Shown here: positions 1 through 8,184 of the stretch, in pieces
Layout: each line of letters opens with the position of its first letter
Position numbering within the stretch: the stretch's first letter is position 1
From: Ichthyophonus hoferi
Lineage: Eukaryota > Opisthokonta > Ichthyosporea > Ichthyophonida > Ichthyophonidae
DNA: 13,159 bases
Direction: 5' to 3'
Assembly: GCA_002751075.1 (NCBI GenBank)
Contig: NAOQ01000478.1
Span: forward strand, 1-13,159
Notes under the pieces: model-generated
What the model saw: only the letters and a program-made list of their open reading frames with translations
Told to the model about the DNA's origin: nothing
The model's database searches: none
Position numbers and translations under genes: made by a program

Positions 1-400
1 TTTTGCTACTGAAGAGCCCCCGGTTGTTGCTCCTGCCGTGCGACCTAAGCCTAAGCCTATGCCCAAGCCAACTAAGGCGTTAAAGCCTGCCTCTACTGTG
101 CCACACATGCCCTCTCCTCCTTCAGGTCCCTCGTTACCTCCTCGGCCTGCCCGCCTGACGAAATCAGATTTGAGCTCTGCTTCTCCCATACCCTCTACTG
201 CTCCATCTCTGACTGATGCAACTATTTCACCCAGCCCTGCACCAGTAGAGACAACCACTACTTTGCAAAGTAGACCCATACCTGCCTCCCGGCCATCATT
301 ACGACGCCCACAAACAGATACATCTAAGGGTGGACAAGTACCCCTTCGACCCAAACCATCCCCTACACCAGATGCCACAGAACCTACGCAATTTAATTAA
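1..400 (+). CDS. C-terminal exon of a proline-rich protein (partial)
   Basis: The frame is open from the left edge (first full codon at 2) to a TAA at 398-400, giving about 132 residues with no stop. The part is very rich in Pro, Ser, Thr and basic residues, with Lys-Pro/Arg-Pro dipeptide runs near the start (RPKPKPMPKP) and end (PLRPKPSPTP), so it should be disordered. Two stretches look like SH3-domain ligands: PSLPPR (128-145) fits the class II PxxPxR pattern, and PIPASR (275-292) fits the PxPxxR pattern bound by CIN85/CD2AP-type SH3 domains. There is no membrane segment or folded domain. GC content is clearly higher than in the flanking DNA, which supports coding. It is probably the tail of a cytoskeletal or endocytic adaptor, but the body of the protein lies outside the window, so the function is inference and the family is not recognised. 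Confidence 0.72.
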   Translation, partial: FATEEPPVVAPAVRPKPKPMPKPTKALKPASTVPHMPSPPSGPSLPPRPARLTKSDLSSASPIPSTAPSLTDATISPSPAPVETTTTLQSRPIPASRPSLRRPQTDTSKGGQVPLRPKPSPTPDATEPTQFN

Positions 401-597
401 GAGAAATAGCTCGATATGGGATTTTAACTACGGCTTCATCTATGAATCCAGCTTGGGTACCATCAGTATAATATAGAACATGTGAGGAGGTCAACTGGCT
501 TTAATGGATTAAGTTTTTTAAATAATCTCTTTCTTATTATGTAGCAACTATCCAATGGTTCTCGCATATATCCTCAGTCTCATCTTAGGCTTTAACA

Positions 598-616
598 GTG
601 GTCATGATCATGCCAC
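598..616. repeat. Short inverted repeat
   Basis: GTGG and CCAC arms flank the perfect palindrome CATGATCATG, with one extra T on the left side. It lies about 200 bases past the stop of the proline-rich gene and could form a hairpin in its 3' UTR. Chance is possible. Confidence 0.3.
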
Positions 617-829
617 CACATTCGAATGGGAAATTAAAAATGCTAAATAGTTTAGGAAGATAGAAAAGAGTATAAGAGCAATAACTTATAATAAGTTGTA
701 AAGTTAATTTGATTAAATGTATATTTTGGAAATATCATGGGTCAATTGTGGAGGGGCCTTATAGATATAGGTAGGTTGTTGTTCTATGATGGATAGAAAT
801 CGTTGAGGTGCACAATGCCCATCCGTTGT

Positions 830-835
830 AATAAA
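830..835 (+). terminator. Candidate polyadenylation signal AATAAA
   Basis: This is a canonical AATAAA hexamer about 430 bases after the stop of the proline-rich gene, and a plausible 3' end for its transcript. In DNA this AT-rich the hexamer also occurs by chance, so the call rests on position only. Confidence 0.3.
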
Positions 836-1960
836 ATTAAATATTCACACCAAGCACTGAATATGACTGGGATACTGTAGAGTTCATATTGGTTTTTTTG
901 GCACAATTTAATCATGTTGTCTGCCATACTGCATGTAAAGTTCACTCAGGCTTTGTAACCTATTCAACTATTGCACCTCCTTTACACTACATTTCTTCAT
1001 AGAGTGTAATACTTGCGTTAACGCCTTACATGGTTGTTGGACGTCTGATCTGCTGTAGTACCTAAACAGACAGACTAATGACATTGACAACATAATTATG
1101 TATATCATGAATTTGCATATAGTATACTTATACTTCTTTGTCCTCAAATGTTCTACTATTGGATATTACTATAGTAGTTTATTTCTCACTATCGAGTTAT
1201 ATTTTTATGTGTCGGACAATTCCTGGATGTACCTTGTGAAATGCCATATGAATATTTGTGATTTGTATATTTATATCAAATTAAACTACTAAATTCATCG
1301 ATATTATAGGCTTTGCTTATAATATTTTATTTAACTGATATGGCTCCTCTTTTATGCTATCTGCTCTAGTACTACTGTCGTTAATTGTTGATACATAGTT
1401 TATCTTATTATTACTATTACTATTACTTTTTTGGGTTGTATTAAATACTCCAATATATGGGTCTGGACACTGTTATATGAGGTCACATGTTTGTTTTTCT
1501 ATGTCCAATTAGTATATTTTAGGAAATGAAATAAAAATATAATCGTATTTCATACAAATCTATTAGGCAGTTGAACTTCAAGCTTGATTATTAAAACAGA
1601 TTACAATTGTAAGATAACCCTGTAGCTTAGTACTTTATGAAACCTTTTGCCACTTCCTCAGAGATCATATTCGTGATAACCATATTCACATTGATGTGCT
1701 AAATAAGATGTATATGTATTTATTTGGGCATTCATGAGAGGTTAAAGTTGGGAAATAAACTGTTCAGTCATTATTTTGTTATTATCATTTGTTTTTTGGT
1801 AATACATTAATTATTGGATTCATTTTAAAATTTCTGAACAAATAATAGTGTTAGCCAATTAAAAAATTGGTATATTTAATATATAATGTAATACATTCAT
1901 TGCTACATAATTTTGTTTCCACTAAGTATATGGAAAATGAAGCCCATTATATTTTTGCTA

Positions 1961-1991
1961 GAAATCGTATCGTAATACGAATACGATTTTC
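1961..1991. repeat. Imperfect 31-bp palindrome (hairpin)
   Basis: The left arm GAAATCGTAT pairs with the right arm ATACGATTTTC (one extra T), and the core CGTAATACG is itself an inverted repeat about a central A. A single unpaired A at 1980 separates the core from the right arm. The CG-containing stem stands out against nearly pure A/T flanks. It could be a transcript hairpin, a protein site or a remnant of a small inverted-repeat element; no coding or target duplication is seen. Confidence 0.5.
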
Positions 1992-2298
1992 TCGTTTATA
2001 ATGGATTTATAAACAATATTAATAGTATTAATGGCCTTCTCAGGAGGAAAAGGTTGGCTAAATCCCTTTGATATGTGGGTCAGTAAGGGATTTATTAATA
2101 TCAAAGCAAATAACTTAATTTGGTTATAAGTATATTGGAATGGCTTAAGAATATTTAGGCAGTACTAAATTCAACAATAAAAATATAGATCAAAATAAAA
2201 GATATTAAAAATCATGACTGTAAGTAAATATTCTTTTATTTTTGTCTCTTATGCATAAATTTTATTAAATAATTTAATTGGGCATAGCTACACTTGAT

Positions 2299-2348
2299 TA
2301 AAAAAAAAAAGAAGAAAAAAAATCCAAAAAAATTATTTTAAAAAAAAT
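2299..2348. repeat. A-rich low-complexity tract
   Basis: About 50 bases of nearly pure A with a few G, C and T interruptions. It could be a decayed poly(A) tail of a retroposed sequence, but nothing recognisable lies just upstream, so it is recorded only as low-complexity DNA. Confidence 0.5.
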
Positions 2349-2578
2349 TGTCCTACTCAAGTTTATACAAATAATAATATTAAGATATTAAGTTAAAAGC
2401 ATTATTTTTATATAAAAGGTATATAAAGAAAAGAAAATTTATTCTAAGGAATGTAGTAATGTACCTGTCGGTATGTATCTTTGATGAGGTGACACTGTTT
2501 GTGTTTGTGTACTACATATTTGTGTATTTGTGGATGTGTACTGATAAGTACAATTCTGATTCCGATAGGACAAACATC

Positions 2579-2661
2579 ATGGAATTTTGTTTTGTGACCG
2601 CAAGCAAGTTTTTGATTGCAACAGTCGCATAAGCAATTACCAATAGGATGTTCAATTTATG
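2579..2661 (+). other. Possible 5' non-coding exon end with short upstream ORF
   Basis: A near-consensus 5' splice site, ATGG followed by GTAAGTAT, sits at 2662. The next good acceptor is the T-rich TTTTTTTTAG ending at 3198, 21 bases before the glycosyltransferase ATG, so a 5' UTR exon ending at 2661 and spliced to 3199 is plausible. The left edge of the exon cannot be seen. An ATG at 2579 opens a 17-codon frame (MEFCFVTASKFLIATVA, then TAA) that would be an upstream ORF if the exon is real. Sequence around 2455-2660 is less AT-rich than its flanks. There is no transcript evidence. Confidence 0.3.
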
Positions 2662-2898
2662 GTAAGTATAATATTATTTAGATTTCTATATGTTTCTATA
2701 TATATTTACCAATCGAAAATTTAATTTTGAATAAAAATAGACTATTAAAGAAACATTGCATTGTTCTATAAGTTGTGACCGCACCAATTAATATAACTGG
2801 GCAAATAATAAATAAAAAGGATGATTGCTAGCAAGAACACTGAGCTATCTTATTGAGTGTACTTGATTGGTGTGAGGCTCTTGGGGCCATTGGTACCG

Positions 2899-2918
2899 CT
2901 ATGTATACATATACATAG
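2899..2918. repeat. Inverted repeat, 8-bp arms
   Basis: CTATGTAT and ATACATAG are perfect complementary arms around the four bases ACAT. The site lies about 300 bases upstream of the glycosyltransferase start, so it might be a regulatory dyad, although TA-rich palindromes are common in this DNA. Confidence 0.3.
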
Positions 2919-3219
2919 TCCCCATTTGTTGATATTTATTTTTATGGCTTTCACTTTTAATACTTTTAATAGCATTATATTAATATGGCTAAATAGGTTG
3001 ACTTTAAGTATTTAACACCATTCTTTATAGTTAGGATAAGTTCCTATATAGTTTTATTGTGAGTAATAAATAGCACACGTACCTCTCTCTCCTTCATACC
3101 ACCATATCATTTTCGCCTATTATTATGCAAGTTCATCATAAATAATTAAGCTCACAACCAAGAGTAACTTGTCTAAACTTTAACAAGATTTTTTTTAGGT
3201 ATATTATATTTATTTAACA

Positions 3220-3415
3220 ATGTCATCATTAAAGCGGATACAGGGAAAGCGCTTGCACCAACTATATAAATACTTGACGAATACAGGAACCTTGTTATTC
3301 CTCTTAACATTTATAGTTCTGTTATTTATAGGACAAAGTAAACATGATCTATATGTACGCGAAAGCTTGAATGATTTCTCCAAACAATTGAAAGATGGAC
3401 AGCAGATAAACCCAG
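3220..3415 (+). CDS. MGAT4-like: GnT-IV-like exon 1: cytoplasmic tail, membrane anchor, stem
   Basis: Encodes residues 1-65 plus one base of codon 66. The ATG at 3220 is favoured because it puts the basic tail and the TLLFLLTFIVLLFI segment at the N-terminus, as in type II Golgi enzymes. The in-frame TAG at 3196-3198 is itself the end of a T-rich splice acceptor, so upstream extension is ruled out only if that acceptor is unused. The donor is CCAG followed by GTAAAT. Confidence 0.85.
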
Positions 3416-6400
3416 GTAAATAGCTGTTGTATTAAGTGAGAAAGAGAAAGTGTAGGAGAATGTTTATATATAATAGTGATGTTAGGATATATAATTTCCT
3501 AGGCAATAATATTAATGAAGTGTGGTATATTGGTTGATGATTGATGAGTATTCATATTTCTGTTTGTACATAACATGGTTGTGTATGATTTATTGCTAAA
3601 ATATGTGGGCGTTGATATATATAGTGTATTTACGTTCTATTTTTAATTTGCATGTAAGACCTAGTTTGTTACCTAAAAAAAATTATAGCATGTGTGTATA
3701 ATCCCGCCCAGGGTGTCAGTTATAGCTACTTTTACTACAACATTATTTTCCTTTTTTTTATCCTGCCTCTATTTATAGTAGTTGACCTGTAGATTCTTAC
3801 TATACCTTATAGTGGAAATGCAAACAACAGGCAAGTCTAGACAGGTCTAAACAGATATATATACATATACACACATACATTACATATTTTTTCATATATC
3901 CCCTAAATACTCTTTTTCTGTATTTATTTATTTATGTAATAATAAAACCATGTGCATATATGCCTACACAAATCATATATTATATTTTTTAAAAGAAATA
4001 CAAGTTCTAGTGTCTATAGTAATACACTTTATGTTTAAGGCATAATGGTACTAGGTTTTTCTCATTGTTTTGTAGTGTTACTGTTTCTCTCTCTTCCATG
4101 TATGTGATTTTTTAATCCATTCTACTTCTGACACCTGTAGATGGAAGGGTATTTATATTCAACATGGCAGGTTATGGTCATGTTGGTGTATAAGTTAAGT
4201 ATGTACCGTAGTATTTGTGCTTTAATGGCTTATAACAGGATGCATCTTTAGGCCTATTATCCACATGTCACATTAATATGTATGTAATCATAAACATGCC
4301 TTCGGCACACTATCTCGCTCTATCTCTGGTCTCTTGCCTTCTCCAGTGAATCCATCTTATACTCTATGCTTTCTTTTCTAACTAACTATCTATATACTTA
4401 TATTGACTAAGTACAGGTGTTGAACCAGTCTATAATAAAGATGTAGATGTAGCCTCTCTAGTCTGGCCTTACACTGTAATGAATGACGTAAGTCATACGC
4501 GCATTGGTAACGGAGGACAAGGTGAGCCCTGGGCAGGGGTATTGTGAGGATGGACATTTGTATATAATATAGTATAATGTACTATGATAATATATGATCT
4601 AATATAATACCCATTGATATCTTTGGGTTTGATATCTTATGAAGTCCTACCCTATTGTAGTTTTTAAATCTGTGGAAGGAGAGAACCTATTAATGGATTC
4701 CTGTATACATTAGTTTTAGTTTTATTCTAAGTAGACTATTGAATGTTTAATGACTGTTTATTAGAGATCATATAGTGCAACCGAGTGTAGTATGTGCAAA
4801 GTTCTTTTTCCAATACATTTCCTATCATATTTTATAGACAGATGTGTAGGTGTGCGTGGTTATGATAGGGTGTTGTTGTGGATAACGTGGTACGTACACT
4901 AGACACTCGTCATGTTTATTGGGCTGGTGAGCTATATCTAGCCCCCCTTTGGCTTACAAATATATTTAACATGTTAGCTAGATACACATATTGAATACAT
5001 TTCATACACATACACACAAAATTCTAGTCATTATTTTCATTGCCATATATGTATTGATGCGATCACCTACCTATCTGCAGGTAAGTACTTGGTAGTAGGT
5101 ATACCTACAGTTAGTCGGGGCGCTAACAGCTACCTTAACGAGACACTTCAATCTATCCTTGATAATGTAGATGAGATGGAAACGAAGAATGTTTTACTGG
5201 TGGTATATGTAGGCGATGTGAACAACACCATTGCTACAACGACTGTGGACCAGGCAGGTGTTGGTTAAATGTCATTTTTTGTTTTTGAACTTGTATCTAA
5301 ATAGGAGAATTCACAAATGAAAATGAGCTTTACTGCATATCAAGTGTTATTTGTTTGGTATGTGGTATATGCTTATAAACGAATTGTAGTTGATAGGAGA
5401 TATTCATTGACTAGTATCGTATATATATATTTGTATTTATAGCAATCGCTCTTGATTGGAATTATGGAACCTTAAGTCATTCAACATTTACAATCTTATT
5501 AAGTAATATGTTTTTGTATATATGTGCTATTAGGTTAAATGCCAATGCTCTGTATAAGGTTTTTCTCGGGTATACATTTAGTTTTCTATTTGCACAACGT
5601 TGACTTGTTCCCATTTGTTTATTCTATAAACTCAGGTCATGTTACTTAACGAAGGTTAGTTCCACCACAAAGCTAAGCTTAAATTGAATTATGTTAATTT
5701 AATGCATGTTATAGAATATATTATATTGTAGTATTAATGTACTTTGTACTTTCTAAGAACCAATCAAGTGATTCTGTATTTTTTTAGATACTGTAGTCAT
5801 CTGCATTAAATTAAACATTTTATAGTGTATAATTATTATAATACTTATGCTTTATTGGGTATTGAGGTATTTAAAACACCTCAAAATTATATTATAAGTT
5901 ATATTTATAACGATTATTTAGAGACATATTGCCACATCACTCATTCGACTTGTTATCCCTATCACACATTCTAATCACTACTCTCGCCGCATAGCATACA
6001 CGCACACATACTTATAACAACATATAAGTTGCCTTTCTTTTACTGGCATGCACAAATATATACCCATACACACTACACACACTATTTCTTTCTCATATCC
6101 TCTACCTCTACAGATTGTAGGTAGTTTTTCCAAGGCAATTAACAGTGGCTTATTGGAAGTCATCAGGGCCCCAGATATATCCGCCTATCCTACCCTCACT
6201 AATCTCAAACAAAATTATGGGGATTCACCCGACAGGTATAACTGTCACCCATTTTTTTTTTTACTTTGGAATTGTATATGATAGTTAGCTTATGAAAGAA
6301 CACATGTAACATTTATTCTCTGCCTTTTCTGGTAGGTATGTAATATCAATAGTATGGTCTTTTTTCCAGATATCCTAACATGGTTGTCTCACCTATAGGG

Positions 6401-8184
6401 TCTATTGGAGATCTAAGCAATGTTTGGACTTTTCCTTATTAATGAGTTACTGTCAGGGCAAAGGAGAGTACTATATGCAGGTATGAGCGTTGGGGTGCCT
6501 GTATGTGTGCATGAATGCATCTGGGTAAAATGCGTTGTTGAGTATTTGGGCGTAGGTATATAGAGATATTCAAATGGATATGAGTGTATGACGGTGGATT
6601 TTATGTATGTGTGTTGAGAATGGGGAGAAGGAAGTGTAAGCTGTATCTCAACGTAGAAGGACAGTAGATTTTGAAGATAGGTCAATTTACAAGCGGCATT
6701 ATATGTACTTTTATATATACGGATTCATACATTACATGTACACTTTCTTGTGCATACATGCATATGTCTATACATGTATAGACAAAAAAATACAGTTATA
6801 TACATGATAAACACAATAAATTAGAGGGCTTGCGTGGTATTGACATTATTTTTCATACGCTTACAGCTTGAAGATGATGTGATTACTGTGCCAGATTGGG
6901 TTAGCGAGGTCCGTCGGGCGATTAATAAACTAGAGGAACAACAACGGTCTTGGTATATGATTGATTTTAGTGTGTTGGGTTTTATTGGAAAGACCTTTCA
7001 TTCCTCAAACATGGGGGAAATGATTCAAAGCTTTTCTAAGTACTACGTCGAGGCTCCGGTTGATATTATCCTGGCTCAGGTATGACACTTGGGTGATGTG
7101 ACCTGTAATGTGATAGGGCTTTCATAGCATGTAGTGGGTACTTAGTTATTATATATCATATAGGTAGTGCTGTGCTGTGTTGTGTGTTGTGAGAGTGAGT
7201 TAATGGAGCTGGAGAGAGACGAACAGAGATTTGGAGAGAATGGTCATTGGTCGTTGCAAGTGTCTGTGCTATACTATATTACTATATATATTAATAAATA
7301 AGCAGACAGAACGGAGGGGAGGAGAGTGATAATATAGAAAGAAAAAGAGAAAGGAGAATACGCATACAAATGGAAAGCAGACTCCTTATTGTCTTAGTAG
7401 ATGGGAAATGACCGGTACCTAATTGTTTAAAATCTACGTAATATTTATATAGTTGAATTTCACCCAAGTATTACCAGATATACAGTCGTTTTATAGTGAT
7501 GTGTATTTGAGAGAGACCTGTATAGATATTGTTGATACAGTTAAATCAAATTTATGTTATGTTTATACCGGGAGAATAACCGACAATTCAATGTTTATAC
7601 ACTGGGTTATTACTGCTCTCTTTACACTTGATCCTGTGTCTACCATCTCTTTAGTTTATATGTGCGTGCTCATCTATCCTTTCTGATTAACACCATGTTA
7701 TAACTTAACTTAAGGTATAGCAGACAATTATATGGTAATAGAGATTGATCAGCACTGTAGTGTGGTGTATATGGTGGTAGCGGTGTGGGGAAAATGCTAT
7801 GTGATAGTTCTACAATTTATTTATACCTGCGGTTATTTGGTATCTATAGGAGTTTCTGGGCCATCCTTACCGATATCATATCATTATGGGTGTTAGCTCA
7901 ATGATGTGTTTAGATAATAAAAAAGTGAAAAAGTAAACAACAAGTTGTATATGTTAGTAGCTTATTTCTAGAGGACTCGTGATTAAACATGTGTTTTACC
8001 GCAAGCTAACATGCCATCATCGGCTATACAGATACTGACTAAACCTGACAATAAGCGAATCACCAGTCGCCGATCTCTCTTTCAGCATATAGGCTACTAT
8101 TCCTCTCTGGATGGAAAGGTTCAGGCTCTCAAAGACCCAATATTCGATGCCATCATAGAAGATGACAATGTAAAGGAAGAATAA
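3220..8184 (+). CDS. MGAT4-like: GnT-IV/MGAT4-like beta-1,4-N-acetylglucosaminyltransferase (GT54)
   Basis: The gene model has seven exons: 3220-3415, 4417-4521, 5081-5257, 6121-6235, 6399-6480, 6867-7079 and 8032-8184. The phases agree throughout (1,1,1,2,0,0), giving 1041 bases and 346 residues. GnT-IV enzymes add GlcNAc in beta-1,4 linkage to the alpha-1,3 mannose arm of N-glycans in the Golgi. A basic N-terminus followed by a hydrophobic segment at about 22-38 gives type II topology. GT54 landmarks in order are VGIPTV (106-111), a Ser/Gly-Leu-Glu-Val block (168-173), TNLK with GDS, VYWRSKQCLDFSLLMSY (199-215), the acidic metal/nucleotide-binding type motif QLEDD (225-229), FSVLGFIGK (259-267) and LFQHIGYYSSLDG (312-324). 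NxT sequons lie at 120 and 148. It ends about 22 residues after that last block, so the C-terminal lectin-like domain of MGAT4A/B (about 535 residues) is absent. The family is firm by recalled similarity; the exact substrate is inferred. Confidence 0.92.
3416..4416 (+). other. Intron 1 of the GnT-IV-like gene
   Basis: A phase 1 intron of 1001 bases, from GTAAAT to a GTACAG acceptor. The content is AT-rich with TA/CA simple runs near 3855-3900. No ORF or RNA gene is seen on either strand. Confidence 0.75.
4417..4521 (+). CDS. MGAT4-like: GnT-IV-like exon 2: stem region
   Basis: Encodes residues 66-100 plus one base of codon 101, reading GVEPVYNKDVDVASL and onward to GNGGQ. The flanking sites are acceptor GTACAG and donor CAAG followed by GTGAGC. 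The segment links the anchor to the catalytic core and is expected to be variable in the family. Support comes from matching phases (1 in, 1 out), a strong donor and higher GC than the introns. Confidence 0.8.
5081..5257 (+). CDS. MGAT4-like: GnT-IV-like exon 3: start of the GT54 catalytic domain
   Basis: Encodes residues 101-159 plus one base. It opens with GKYLVVGIPTVSRG, matching the VGIPTVKR block of MGAT4 enzymes, and then reads SYLNETLQSILDN and VLLVVYVGD, where the family has SYLIETLHSLIDN and VIVVFIGET. The acceptor CTATCTGCAG is clean. The donor is either at 5258 (GCAG, then GTGTTG) or a GC-type donor at 5254 (CAG, then GCAGGT). The first is used here. A perfect 14-bp palindrome, GTAGGTATACCTAC (5095-5108), falls in the VGIPT codons. 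Confidence 0.9.
5258..6120 (+). other. Intron 3 of the GnT-IV-like gene
   Basis: About 863 bases, AT-rich, with a pyrimidine-rich end before two possible acceptors (CTCTACAG at 6113 and ATTGTAG at 6120). It contains an inverted repeat with 7-bp arms, TTGAGGT and ACCTCAA (5862-5884). No coding signal is seen. Confidence 0.7.
6121..6235 (+). CDS. MGAT4-like: GnT-IV-like exon 4
   Basis: Completes codon 160 and encodes residues 161-197 plus two bases, reading SFSKAINSGLLEVI, then DISAYPTLTNLKQNYGDSPD. MGAT4 enzymes have EFSKEISSGLVEVI and YYPDLTNLKETFGDSKER here. With the GT donor at 5258, only the acceptor ending at 6120 keeps the frame. An alternative pairing starts this exon at 6114 and adds Ile-Val before Gly. 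The donor is ACAG followed by GTATAA. Confidence 0.88.
6399..6480 (+). CDS. MGAT4-like: GnT-IV-like exon 5 (82 bp)
   Basis: A small exon in a frame crossed by stops outside it. It completes Arg198 and encodes residues 199-225, VYWRSKQCLDFSLLMSY then CQGKGEYYMQ, matching [27 protein letters not shown]-like sequence of MGAT4 enzymes position by position. The acceptor is ACCTATAG and the donor ATGCAG followed by GTATGA. An earlier TTTTTCCAG at 6369 gives an in-frame stop and is not used in this model. Confidence 0.9.
6765..6784. repeat. Perfect 20-bp palindrome in intron 5
   Basis: TGTCTATACATGTATAGACA reads the same on both strands with no mismatch or spacer. It lies about 80 bases before the exon that encodes the LEDD motif. 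The bases outside it do not extend the symmetry. Confidence 0.7.
6867..7079 (+). CDS. MGAT4-like: GnT-IV-like exon 6: LEDD motif and catalytic core
   Basis: Encodes residues 226-296 in phase 0 at both ends. It opens with LEDDVITVPDW, the acidic motif that in GT-A fold enzymes holds metal and nucleotide sugar. SWYMIDFSVLGFIGKTF follows (family: EWMILEFSQLGFIGKMF), and then YYVEAPVDIILAQ (family: FYKEKPIDWLLDH). The acceptor is CGCTTACAG and the donor CTCAG followed by GTATGA. Of all the exons this one identifies the family most strongly. Confidence 0.93.
7080..8031 (+). other. Intron 6 of the GnT-IV-like gene
   Basis: A phase 0 intron of 952 bases. It holds purine-rich stretches (about 7189-7250 and 7301-7360) and an open frame at 7453-7686. 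That frame does not resemble any GT54 segment and has no clear donor at its end, so it is treated as chance. Confidence 0.65.
7301..7360 (+). repeat. Purine-rich tract in intron 6
   Basis: About 60 bases, mostly A and G on the + strand (AGCAGACAGAACGGAGG and on to GAGAAAGGAGAATA), with few pyrimidines. This is low-complexity sequence and could act as a purine-rich splicing enhancer or simply be drift. Confidence 0.4.
8032..8184 (+). CDS. MGAT4-like: GnT-IV-like exon 7: end of catalytic domain and stop
   Basis: Encodes residues 297-346 and a TAA at 8182-8184. It contains RRSLFQHIGYYSSLDGKV, matching the family's RPSLFQHVGLHSSLSGKI. The acceptor is GGCTATACAG. The loop before LFQH is shorter than in vertebrate MGAT4A. 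The protein ends in an acidic tail, AIIEDDNVKEE. A GTAAAG at 8170 could act as a cryptic donor in phase 0, but no exon resembling the lectin-like domain follows before the next gene. Confidence 0.9.
   Translation: MLTKPDNKRITSRRSLFQHIGYYSSLDGKVQALKDPIFDAIIEDDNVKEE

Larger units (their letters stand above)
401..3219. other. 3' UTR, intergenic DNA and 5' region of the next gene
   Basis: About 2.8 kb of strongly AT-rich sequence with no convincing coding exon on either strand. The only longer open frame, 1098-1292, is a low-complexity run rich in Tyr, Leu and Ile of the sort AT-rich DNA gives by chance. The left part should be the 3' UTR of the proline-rich gene. The part after about 2450 is less AT-rich and may include the promoter and a non-coding first exon of the glycosyltransferase gene. 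Simple repeats include an imperfect TTACTA run near 1405-1427 and an A-rich tract at 2299-2348. Confidence 0.6.

Noticed and set aside
1098-1292. 64-codon open frame rich in Tyr, Leu and Ile
   Set aside because: Composition follows the AT-rich DNA; there is no splice context and no recognisable motif.
2299-2348. A-rich tract as the tail of a LINE or SINE insertion
   Set aside because: There is no element body, promoter boxes or flanking target duplication to support it.
5978-6163. Minus-strand open frame of 61 codons
   Set aside because: It is antisense to exon 4 and the pyrimidine-rich end of intron 3, with no coding character.
6413-6685. Minus-strand open frame of 90 codons
   Set aside because: It is antisense to exon 5 and intron 5 of a well-supported + strand gene and reads low-complexity peptide.
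7453-7686. 77-codon open frame in intron 6 of the GnT-IV-like gene, with an acceptor-like TATACAG near its start
   Set aside because: Exons 6 and 7 join directly in phase and reproduce the family order, this frame resembles no GT54 segment, and no donor in a fitting phase closes it. A lineage-specific alternative exon cannot be wholly excluded.
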